Assembly (NCBI RefSeq): GCF_048569485.1
Contig: NC_134356.1
Coordinates: 535,072,556 to 535,136,555, forward strand
DNA length: 64,000 nt
Direction: 5' to 3'
Source: Anomaloglossus baeobatrachus
Taxonomy: Eukaryota; Chordata; Amphibia; Anura; Aromobatidae
Shown: piece after piece, positions 56,201 to 64,000 of the stretch
Layout: each line of letters opens with the position of its first letter
Numbering within the stretch: position 1 is the stretch's first letter
The notes under the pieces: generated by a model
The model's input: the letters and a program-made list of their open reading frames with translations, nothing else
What the model was told of the DNA's origin: nothing
The model's database searches: none
Program-made: the position numbers and the translations under genes

Positions 56201-57651
56201 TCTAGTGGCTCCGGGCCCACACAAGGTGTGGGAGAAGGATCATCCGTGCGGCTACCCTGGGGTACTAATTGGTTCTCCCACAACTGCCAGAAGTGGGGAA
56301 AATCCCTGCCCAAAATGATATCATGCAATAGTGCTGGTACTAGTCCCACCTTATGATGCACAGACCCATAGGGCGTAGTAATGCAGGAGACCGTTGTGAG
56401 GTACGAGCAGGTGTCTCCATGCACACATGTCACAGAAAATTTATCTGACGGTCCCATCGGGACTGCCACCAGACTGGCCTTTACCAGAGTCACCACACTT
56501 CCCGAGTCTAATAGTGCAACAACAGTATTGCCATCAATGGACACTTCACACAGGTGTTTTTTCATATCGCCTTGACATGCAGCAACACACACTACCCGTG
56601 CAACCATAGCCCTGCGTTTTTCAAAGTCCGTGACATCACACTGCATCGGTTCTGCAGTTACTGGACAGTTTGCAGCAATGTGGCCCGCCTCCTGGCAGCG
56701 GAAACACCTCACGGGCCCCTTGCTAAGACCATAGTTTGGCACCTTAGCCCTCACAGGGCCAGCAGTCCTGTTTTCCTCCTCCACTGCCTTAGGATATTTT
56801 CCTCCTCCCCATGACCCTGGAACAGTCTTACCAGATCCTCGTCGAGAAGGGGAAGAGCGAGGATGTGTAGCATCGTCCATAAGTCCTTCTGCCAAGGAAT
56901 AACGCTCCACTAGATCCACTAGCTGATCCGCTGTCGTGGGGTTTCCATGGCTTACCCACCTCTTCAGAGATGGCGGTAGAGCTCTTAGGTATTTATCAAG
57001 AACGATTCTTTGTACCATCTCTGGCGCCGTCAGAACCTCGGGCTGTAGCCATTTCTTGGTCAAGTGAATGAGGTCAAACATCTGTGACCGCGGTGGTTTA
57101 TCGGGCTGATAAGTCCATTGATGAACTCTCTGTGCTCGCACGGCCGTCGTCACTCCCAGCCGGGCAAGGATCTCGGCTTTTAGTTTATCAAAGTCATGCG
57201 CTGCTTCAGGCTCAAGATCAAAGTAGGCTTTTTGTGCCTCACCTGCCAGAAACGGTGCAAGCAAGTCGGCCCATCGCTCCTTTGGCCACTTTTCCCGCTC
57301 CGCCGTCCGTTCAAACGTGGTCAGGTAAGCTTCCACATCGTCCTCTGTGGTTAATTTCTGCCAGCACCGACTCACATGAATCACCCTCTGGTCAGCCTCC
57401 GCATTACTCTCCGGTACGGTCGCCAGACGCTGCGCCACCTGCTGCGAAAGTTGGCGGTCTTTAACCGTCGATTGCACCAGTTCCTTCAACTGTGCCGACA
57501 TCAAGCGATTTGCCTCTTGCTGCACAGCTGCGGATTGTACCAGCGCTTTCACCACGTCATCCATTATGATGCGCTGTAACGTGCTGCCCGCATTCTCCAC
57601 CACAATGTGATAACACGCTCCGGGATCGCCTTTGCTGGGTTCAAAGGGCAC
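53227..57651 (-). CDS. Gmr1-type gag-pol polyprotein with SCAN-like gag
   Basis: A single open frame of 1474 codons. Domains in order: N-terminal helical part; SCAN-like capsid segment (about residues 96-250, with FERTAEREKWPKERWADLL and VLDKYLRALPPSLKRWV); CCHC knuckle (CFRCQEAGHIAANC, about 314-328); aspartic protease (LLDSGSVVTLV, about 380); integrase HHCC and catalytic core (GHLGVQKTTERIL, then YHPQTDGLVERFNKTL, about 766); reverse transcriptase (SAYLDDIVIYS, about 1169); RNase H (QTDASDAGIGAVL, about 1319). Host SCAN domains are thought to derive from Gmr1-like gag, so the resemblance is expected and this is not a host SCAN gene. The first ATG lies in the 5' LTR; translation may start at a later ATG in the leader. 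Confidence 0.93.
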   Translation of the reverse strand: MPFEPSKGDPGACYHIVVENAGSTLQRIIMDDVVKALVQSAAVQQEANRLMSAQLKELVQSTVKDRQLSQQVAQRLATVPESNAEADQRVIHVSRCWQKLTTEDDVEAYLTTFERTAEREKWPKERWADLLAPFLAGEAQKAYFDLEPEAAHDFDKLKAEILARLGVTTAVRAQRVHQWTYQPDKPPRSQMFDLIHLTKKWLQPEVLTAPEMVQRIVLDKYLRALPPSLKRWVSHGNPTTADQLVDLVERYSLAEGLMDDATHPRSSPSRRGSGKTVPGSWGGGKYPKAVEEENRTAGPVRAKVPNYGLSKGPVRCFRCQEAGHIAANCPVTAEPMQCDVTDFEKRRAMVARVVCVAACQGDMKKHLCEVSIDGNTVVALLDSGSVVTLVKASLVAVPMGPSDKFSVTCVHGDTCSYLTTVSCITTPYGSVHHKVGLVPALLHDIILGRDFPHFWQLWENQLVPQGSRTDDPSPTPCVGPEPLEDAPQEGSEEESAENNPQFPFSVLAGDSDEPGAEADTGGCPPSSWLNLEVQKDDFQSEQMRDPTLSQAIKNVKMINGVQVDAGTRLSYPYMALENDFLYQIEKKGDDTVQRLVVPRAYRRRVLDLAHGHMMGGHLGVQKTTERILHCFVWPGMHHDICTYCESCPDCQISAPRHRFCSPLVPLPIIEIPFERIGMDLVGPLPKSARGHQHILVILDYATRYPEAIPLRNTATKTIAKELVHVFSRVGVPKQILTDQGTPFMSKVMKELCRLLQIAQLRTSVYHPQTDGLVERFNKTLKQMLRKAIDKDGKNWDYLLPYLLFAIREVPQSSTGFSPFELLYARRPRGLLDVAKETWEGQVTPFKSVIDHVTQMQDRIAAVMPIVKEHMIQAQGAQKRIYDRGAKIRTFAPGDRVLILVPTAESKFLAKWQGPFEIKERVGEVNYKVYQAGKRKPEQIYHVNLIKPWKDRPALSAGLALPVCKQTIPDVGTAETLSERQKTDVKQFVINNHEFFSEKPGQTTLIKHDIITEPGVTVQVKPYRIPEARREAVSREVKTMLELGVIEESHSAWSSPIVLIPKPDGSIRFCNDFRRLNAVSKFDAYPMPRVDELIDRLGKARYITTLDLTKGYWQIPLTEAAKEKTAFSTPEGLYQYVYMPFGLHGAPATFQRLMDRVLRPHRQYASAYLDDIVIYSLDWETHLQKLEAVIEDLREAGLTANPKKCHIGLEEARYLGYVIGRGIVKPQIDKIQAIQKWPQPVNKKQVRAFLGIAGYYRRFIPNFAATAVPLTDLTKGKDSVMIKWTTAAEEAFHNLKLALCSQPVLMTPDFRSEFVVQTDASDAGIGAVLSQLKDGEEHPVLYLSRKLNKHERNYAIVEKECLAIKWALESLKYYLIGRKFRLITDHAPLKWMHLNKERNGRVTRWFLALQAYRFTVEHRPGVWMGNADALSRVHCFVGAVAQLQWSEQRGGICETHVGLVDEGRYISPRYRSYVT

Positions 57652-58062
57652 GTATTCACCTCAGGCAGACAGCCGAATTCAAGGTGTAACTGACGCTTGG
57701 TCAGGTTTATTGCAGTGAAGCATAAACAAAAAGAAAAAAAAACACCAACAAAATAAATCCTTGCCTGTCCGGCACTAACTATACACGGTGTTATCCTAAC
57801 TACCAACTGGAGGGCTTCTCCCTTCCAGCTAAACCATACAAACATCAGGCACTGCTCCTCACAAGTGTCTCCTACACAGACAGGCTTACTGTGTTCCCAG
57901 ATGGAGACCCCCCCCCAACTTCCCAGATTCCTTTTACCTCCGTCCTTCACCTCCCATTAATCCATTAGTAGCCAGGTGATCCTGGCCAGGCTAAGTCACA
58001 TAGGACCGATACCGGGGTGAGATATACCTGCCCTCATCCACTAAACCCACATGAGTCTCACA
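57606..58062 (-). repeat. 5' LTR of the Gmr1-type element
   Basis: 457 bp. On the element strand it carries AATAAACCTG (about 57,700-57,710), a likely polyadenylation signal. It differs from the 3' LTR by one base in a C-run at about 57,910. Confidence 0.93.
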
Positions 58063-58822
58063 ATATATTATATAGACTGAACAGGTTTAAGAGTGGAAAA
58101 TAGACCCGGCATAGATGTGCAAGGAATTAGTGTAATACCAACCGCTAGAGGGCAAATCATCACGTGCAATGAGGTAAAAATGATCCAGCTCACCCATATC
58201 GACATGTTACAATGGTAGATGCTGTCCTAGAGGCCCCGACGCGCATTTCGTGTTGGGCTTCCTCGGTGGCCCACAACCCCGCAGGTCAGGACACAGCACA
58301 TCCTCATCGTGTGCACATACCCTTACAGTACCAGCAAAACCTGAGATTCCAGGAATCTCATGCAAGCAGACACACTGGATTTTTTTTCCTGCCTGAAATG
58401 GAAAACTGCTACATTTTTTAAAGATAACAGAGAGTGATAGAAGAAGGGTCTTAATTCTGCGCCACGGACTCAATGGATCCAGGAAGAGATTAATGCTTCT
58501 TTAATAACATGCACAAGTCTACGCGTTTCTGGAGACACAGCTCCCTTCATCAGGACATTGGCAAGAGAACATCTTTCCACAGTTTCTCATCTACATTTTT
58601 TAAAGAAGCAGCATGTCAATTCTGTCAGCGTTTTTTGGTGAATGAAACTAACGTTAGTTAAATATACTGTAGACAAATGACACGTCAAAAACGCAGCAAA
58701 ATCACAGCAAAAAACACAACTTTTTTACTGCCAAGAGATCAGGTTTTTCTGCAGAAAAAAACTGCAAAAATGCAATGTGTGAACATAGCCTAACCAATTC
58801 AAGGACTGTTTTGGTTTTTGTT
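58063..58822. repeat. Dispersed repeat with two GAAACGCG-type motifs
   Basis: On the minus strand two blocks look alike: GAGGAAGCCCAACACGAAAT then GCGCGTCGGG (58,235-58,263), and CCTGATGAAGGGAGCTGTGT then CTCCAGAAACGCGTAGACTT (58,515-58,557). The pattern (TGA.GAAG ... GAAACGCGT) recurs in non-coding ends of retroelements in fish and frogs, possibly Penelope-like, but I cannot assign it. Confidence 0.35.
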
Positions 58823-59328
58823 TTAAAGGGAACCTGTTACGACTTTTTTGACGTATAAGCTGCGGCCACCATCACCGGGCTCTTATATACAGCATTCTAA
58901 CATGCTGTATATAAGAGCCCAGACTGCTGTGAGAATATAAACACTTTATAATACTTACTCAATGGTCGCCCGGTTGGCCATATGGGTGTCTCCGTTGTCC
59001 AGTGTCGACGCTGCCTCTTTGGCCATCTTTGTTCTCCATCTCTAGCCGCGGTGCCTGACGGGTCCGACGTCATACACACTCGCCGGCATTCAGGCCCTGA
59101 GCAGGGCAGATCAAAGTATTGTAGTGCGCCTGCGCAGGACCGGCGAGTGTGTATGACATAGCCACATTATGCACACAAGCTTCATAAAGAGGACGAAGAT
59201 GGACGAAAGAGGAGGCGCCGGCATCGGACAATGGAGGTGCCCATATGGCCAACTGCGTGACCATTAGGTAAGTATTATAAAGTGTTCTATGTTATACCCC
59301 CGGCCTGGGCTCTTATATATAACATGTT
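58823..59328. mobile_element. T2-like MITE interrupted at its right arm by the satellite
   Basis: Left end TTAAAGGGAACCTGTTACGA, then GGGCTCTTATATACAGCATT. The right arm mirrors the left (CCCATATGGCC near 59,228, TATTATAAAGTGTTCTATG, GGGCTCTTATATATAACATGTTAG) but stops at 59,328, where the 424-bp satellite begins; the last part of the right arm is missing from the window. Confidence 0.75.
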
Positions 59329-62300
59329 AGAAAAAAACCAAGGAGAAAATTGTAGAAAAAATATCCTGATTATAAATAAATAAATTGCAAGTGCTTAATA
59401 AACAGGGTACTTAGTATATACATTTTTGCAAAAAGGTAAGAAGCTGTCTCACCTCGTCACGGTGTACCCATCTGAGACAGTCCCTAACCTACTAAAGTTA
59501 AAAACATATTCTGTACCTGACTAGTGTCATGTCAAAACTTCAATATGGATGGTAAAGTGGTTATCTGGGTCCCAGATTAAATACACAGCAAAAAGTGAGA
59601 AGCAGATAATTGTTCAGCCTCAGTATCAGGAGGGCTGCACCCCCAACTTGCATTAAAGCAAGATAACAGACAAAAAAAACCAAAAAACTGAGCTGTGACA
59701 AATGTTCAATAAACATGCAACATTACAAGCATGTGAATTGCAGCCTCAAGACTAGAAAAAAACCAAGGAGAAAATTGTAGAAAAAATACCCTGATTATAA
59801 ATAAATAAATTGCAAGTGCTTAATAAACAGGGTACTTAGTATATACATTTTTGCAAAAAGGTAAGAAGCTGTCTCACCTCGTCACGGTGTACCCATCTGA
59901 GACAGTCCCTAACCTACTAAAGTTAAAAACATATTCTGTACCTGACTAGTGTCATGTCAAAACTTCAATATGGATGGTAAAGTGGTTAGCTGGGTCCCAG
60001 ATTAAATACACAGCAAAAAGTGAGAAGCAGATAATTGTTCAGCCTCAGTATCAGGAGGGCTGCACCCCCAACTTGCATTAAAGCAAGATAACAGACAAAA
60101 AAAACCAAAAAACTGAGCTGTGACAAATGTTCAATAAACATGCAACATTACAAGCATGTGAATTGCAGCCTCAAGACTAGAAAAAAACCAAGGAGAAAAT
60201 TGTAGAAAAAATACCCTGATTATAAATAAATAAATTGCAAGTGCTTAATAAACAGGATACTTAGTATATACATTTTTGCAAAAAGGTAAGAAGCTGTCTC
60301 ACCTCGTCACGGTGTACCCATCTGAGACAGTCCCTAACCTACTAAAGTTAAAAACATTCTGTACCTGACTAGTGTCATGTCAAAACTTCAATATGGATGG
60401 TAAAGTGGTTAGCTGGGTCCCAGATTAAATACACAGCAAAAAGTGAGAAGCAGATAATTGTTCAGCCTCAGTATCAGGAGGGCTGCACCCCCAACTTGCA
60501 TTAAAGCAAGATAACAGACAAAAAAACCAAAAAACTGAGCTGTGACAAATGTTCAATAAACATGCAACATTACAAGCATGTGAATTGCAGCCTCAAGACT
60601 AGAAAAAAACCAAGGAGAAAATTGTAGAAAAAATACCCTGATTATAAATAAATAAATTGCAAGTGCTTAATAAACAGGGTACTTAGTATATACATTTTTG
60701 CAAAAAGGTAAGAAGCTGTCTCACCTCGTCACGGTGTACCCATCTGAGACAGTCCCTAACCTACTAAAGTTAAAAACATATTCTGTACCTGACTAGTGTC
60801 ATGTCAAAACTTCAATATGGATGGTAAAGTGGTTAGCTGGGTCCCAGATTAAATACGCAGCAAAAAGTGAGAAGCAGATAATTGTTCAGCCTCAGTATCA
60901 GGAGGGCTGCACCCCCAACTTGCATTAAAGCAAGATAACAGACAAAAAAAACAAAAAACTGAGCTGTGACAAATGTTCAATAAACATGCAACATTACAAG
61001 CATGTGAATTGCAGCCTCAAGACTAGAAAAAAACCAAGGAGAAAATTGTAGAAAAAATACCCTGATTATAAATAAATAAATTGCAAGTGCTTAATAAACA
61101 GGGTACTTAGTATATACATTTTTGCAAAAAGGTAAGAAGCTGTCTCACCTCGTCACGGTGTACCCATCTGAGACAGTCCCTAACCTACTAAAGTTAAAAA
61201 CATATTCTGTACCTGACTAGTGTCATGTCAAAACTTCAATATGGATGGTAAAGTGGTTAGCTGGGTCCCAGATTAAATACACAGCAAAAAGTGAGAAGCA
61301 GATAATTGTTCAGCCTCAGTATCAGGAGGGATGCACCCCCAACTTGCATTAAAGCAAGATAACAGACAAAAAAACCAAAAAACTGAGCTGTGACAAATGT
61401 TCAATAAACATGCAACATTACAAGCATGTGAATTGCAGCCTCAAGACTAGAAAAAAAACAAGGAGAAAATTGTAGAAAAAATACCCTGATTATAAATAAA
61501 TAAATTGCAAGTGCTTAATAAACAGGGTACTTAGTATATACATTTTTGCAAAAAGGTAAGAAGCTGTCTCACCTCGTCACGGTGTACCCATCTGAGACAG
61601 TCCCTAACCTACTAAAGTTAAAAACATATTCTGTACCTGACTAGTGTCATGTCAAAACTTCAATATGGATGGTAAAGTGGTTAGCTGGGTCCCAGATTAA
61701 ATACGCAGCAAAAAAGTGAGAAGCAGATAATTGTTCAGCCTCAGTATCAGGAGGGCTGCACCCCCAACTTGCATTAAAGCAAGATAACAGACAAAAAAAA
61801 CAAAAAACTGAGCTGTGACAAATGTTCAATAAACATGCAACATTACAAGCATGTGAATTGCAGCCTCAAGACTAGAAAAAAACCAAGGAGAAAATTGTAG
61901 AAAAAATACCCTGATTATAAATAAATAAATTGCAAGTGCTTAATAAACAGGATACTTAGTATATACATTTTTGCAAAAAGGTAAGAAGCTGTCTCACCTC
62001 GTCACGGTGTACCCATCTGAGACAGTCCCTAACCTACTAAAGTTAAAAACATTCTGTACCTGACTAGTGTCATGTCAAAACTTCAATATGGATGGTAAAG
62101 TGGTTAGCTGGGTCCCAGATTAAATACACAGCAAAAAGTGAGAAGCAGATAATTGTTCAGCCTCAGTATCAGGAGGGCTGCACCCCCAACTTGCATTAAA
62201 GCAAGATAACAGACAAAAAAACCAAAAAACTGAGCTGTGACAAATGTTCAATAAACATGCAACATTACAAGCATGTGAATTGCAGCCTCAAGACTAGAAA

Positions 62301-63177
62301 AAAACCAAGGAGAAAATTGTAGAAAAAATACCCTGATTATAAATAAATAAATTGCAAGTGCTTAATAAACAGGGTACTTAGTATATACATTTTTGCAAAA
62401 AGGTAAGAAGCTGTCTCACCTCGTCACGGTGTACCCATCTGAGACAGTCCCTAACCTACTAAAGTTAAAAACATATTCTGTACCTGACTAGTGTCATGTC
62501 AAAACTTCAATATGGATGGTAAAGTGGTTAGCTGGGTCCCAGATTAAATACGCAGCAAAAAGTGAGAAGCAGATAATTGTTCAGCCTCAGTATCAGGAGG
62601 GCTGCACCCCCAACTTGCATTAAAGCAAGATAACAGACAAAAAAACCAAAAAACTGAGCTGTGACAAATGTTCAATAAACATGCAACATTACAAGCATGT
62701 GAATTGCAGCCTCAAGACTAGAAAAAAACCAAGGAGAAAATTGTAGAAAAAATACCCTGATTATAAATAAATAAATTGCAAGTGCTTAATAAACAGGGTA
62801 CTTAGTATATACATTTTTGCAAAAAGGTAAGAAGCTGTCTCACCTCGTCACGCTGTACCCATCTGAGACAGTCCCTAACCTACTAAAGTTAAAAACATAT
62901 TCTGTACCTGACTAGTGTCATGTCAAAACTTCAATATGGATGGTAAAGTGGTTAGCTGGGTCCCAGATTAAATACACAGCAAAAAGTGAGAAGCAGATAA
63001 TTGTTCAGCCTCAGTATCAGGAGGGATGCACCCCCAACTTGCATTAAAGCAAGATAACAGACAAAAAAACCAAAAAACTGAGCTGTGACAAATGTTCAAT
63101 AAACATGCAACATTACAAGCATGTGAATTGCAGCCTCAAGACTAGAAAAAAACCAAGGAGAAAATTGTAGAAAAAAT
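59329..63177. repeat. 424-bp satellite, nine tandem units, with a four-unit higher-order period
   Basis: Units start at 59,329, 59,754, 60,179, 60,601, 61,025, 61,449, 61,874, 62,296, 62,720 and (partial) 63,144. Lengths are 422-425 bp. Units 3 and 7 share a missing AT (AAAAACATTCTG) and ACAGGATAC; units 5 and 9 share GAGGGATGCACC; units 4 and 8 share AATACGCAGC. This gives a period of about 1695 bp (four units). AT-rich and non-coding; identity between units is very high. I do not recognise the family. Confidence 0.95.
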
Positions 63178-64000
63178 GCTTTAATGCAAGTTGGGGGTGC
63201 AGCCCTCCTGATACTGAGGCTGAACAATTATCTGCTTCTCACTTTTTCCTTTGTATTTAATCTGGGACCCAGCTAACCACTTTACCATCCATATTGAAGT
63301 TTTGACATGACACTAGTCAGGTACAGAATATGTTTTTAAGTTTAGTAGGTTAAGGACTGTCTCAGATGGGTACACCGTGACGAGGTGAGACAGCTTCTTA
63401 CCTTTTTGCAAAAATGTATATACTAAGTACCCTGTTTATTAAGCACTTGCAATTTATTTATTTATAATCAGGGTATTTATTCTACAATTTTCTCCTTGTT
63501 TTTTTTCTAGTCTTGAGGCTGCAATTCACATGCTTGTAATGTTGCATGTTTATTGAACATTTGTCACAGCTCAGTTTTTTGGTTTTTTTGTCTGTTATCT
63601 TGCTTTAATGCAAGTTGGGGGTGCAGCCCTCCTGATACTGAGGCTGAACAATTATCTGCTTCTCACTTTTTGCTGTGTATTTAATCTGGGACCCAGCTAA
63701 CCACTTTACCATCCATATTGAAGTTTTGACATGACACTAGTCAGGTACAGAATATGTTTTTAACTTTAGTAGGTTAGGGACTGTCTCAGATGGGTACACC
63801 GTGACGAGGTGAGACAGCTTCTTACCTTTTTGCAAAAATGTATATACTAAGTACCCTGTTTATTAAGCACTTGCAATTTATTTATTTATAATCAGGGTAT
63901 TTTTTCTACAATTTTCTCCTTGGTTTTTTTCTAGTCTTGAGGCTGCAATTCACATGCTTGTAATGTTGCATGTTTATTGAACATTTGTCACAGCTCAGTT
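63178..64000. repeat. Same 424-bp satellite in reverse orientation
   Basis: From 63,178 on the array runs as the reverse complement. GCTTTAATGCAAGTTGGGGG occurs at 63,179 and again 424 bp later. It continues past the window end. Confidence 0.93.

Larger units (their letters stand above)
52842..58062 (-). mobile_element. Gmr1-type Ty3/gypsy LTR retroelement, apparently whole and very young
   Basis: 5221 bp on the minus strand with 457-bp LTRs that differ at only one seen position (about 0.2%), TG..CA ends, and ATAT on both outer flanks (a possible 4-bp target duplication). A purine-rich tract abuts the 3' LTR on the element strand. One frame covers nearly the full interior. Integrase lies before reverse transcriptase, opposite to ordinary Ty3/gypsy elements and the diagnostic feature of Gmr1-like elements. 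It looks whole, with no break seen. Confidence 0.9.
50568..58323. mobile_element. Inner MITE or repeat pair (AGGGT.TGTGC.CACGA ends)
   Basis: Left AGGGTGCGTGCCCACGAT, right end in reverse AGGGTATGTGCACACGATG. The same end occurs alone at 39,273. Concentric with the 50,497/58,791 pair. Confidence 0.4.
50497..58791. mobile_element. Outer MITE split by later insertions
   Basis: Left AGGCTATGTTCACACGTG after TA at 50,495; right end in reverse AGGCTATGTTCACACATTGC. The two ends face each other 8.3 kb apart and enclose a second pair of facing MITE ends (50,568 and 58,323), a Tc1 and a Gmr1-type element. Only the ends support the pairing, so the call is moderate. Confidence 0.45.

Noticed and set aside
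53227-57651. Host SCAN-domain gene
   Set aside because: The SCAN-like part is in a gag-pol frame between near-identical LTRs.
59329-64000. CRISPR-like array
   Set aside because: Units are contiguous 424-bp repeats with no unique spacers, in a vertebrate-type sequence.

Overview
The window looks like gene-poor nuclear DNA of an amphibian, most probably a frog. There is one spliced vertebrate gene, a DEDDh exonuclease best matched to AEN (apoptosis-enhancing nuclease), on the minus strand at about 34.8-42.1 kb. Nearly everything else is transposable elements and tandem arrays. The frog assignment is an inference from the mix: CR1-type LINE, DIRS element, Gmr1-type and chromodomain Ty3/gypsy elements, V-SINE, Tc1 elements, and many short elements with TTAAAGGG termini like the Xenopus T2 MITEs.

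Layout. 1-11.4 kb: one CR1-like LINE (minus strand) split by a hAT element (1019-3344, 8-bp target duplication) and a chromodomain LTR retroelement (4028-9857, 5-bp target duplication); the LINE 5' end carries three 128-bp promoter-like monomers. 11.4-19.3 kb: old dispersed repeats, a V-SINE holding an apparently intact Tc1 transposon, a Penelope-like fragment, and a palindromic MITE holding a second, broken Tc1. 19.3-24.1 kb: a nest of TTAA-type MITEs up to three deep that also holds a hAT-like element with its own insertion. 24.2-33.3 kb: an old Tc1 remnant holding a DIRS-like element and a second copy of the same hAT-like element, itself holding a probable solo LTR. 33.3-42.2 kb: AEN, its introns loaded with MITEs, and a likely promoter with CCAAT boxes and a p53-like site. 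42.3-46.5 kb: two abutting minisatellites (45-bp and 29-bp units). 46.5-50.3 kb: dispersed repeats and a 5'-truncated Tc1. 50.5-58.8 kb: two concentric pairs of MITE ends enclosing an inverted Tc1 and a very young, apparently whole Gmr1-type LTR element. 58.8-64 kb: a T2-like MITE that runs into a 424-bp satellite with a four-unit higher-order period and an orientation switch at about 63,177.

The only host function supported is AEN: a nuclear 3'-5' exonuclease with all DEDDh residues, three phase-0 coding exons and an inferred non-coding first exon about 4 kb upstream. No bacterial-type operon, CRISPR array, tRNA or rRNA gene was seen. The most notable points are the depth of element nesting, the near-identical LTRs of the Gmr1-type element, the octamer plus Staf/ZNF143-like motif pair in each LINE promoter monomer, and the satellite that emerges from inside a MITE arm.
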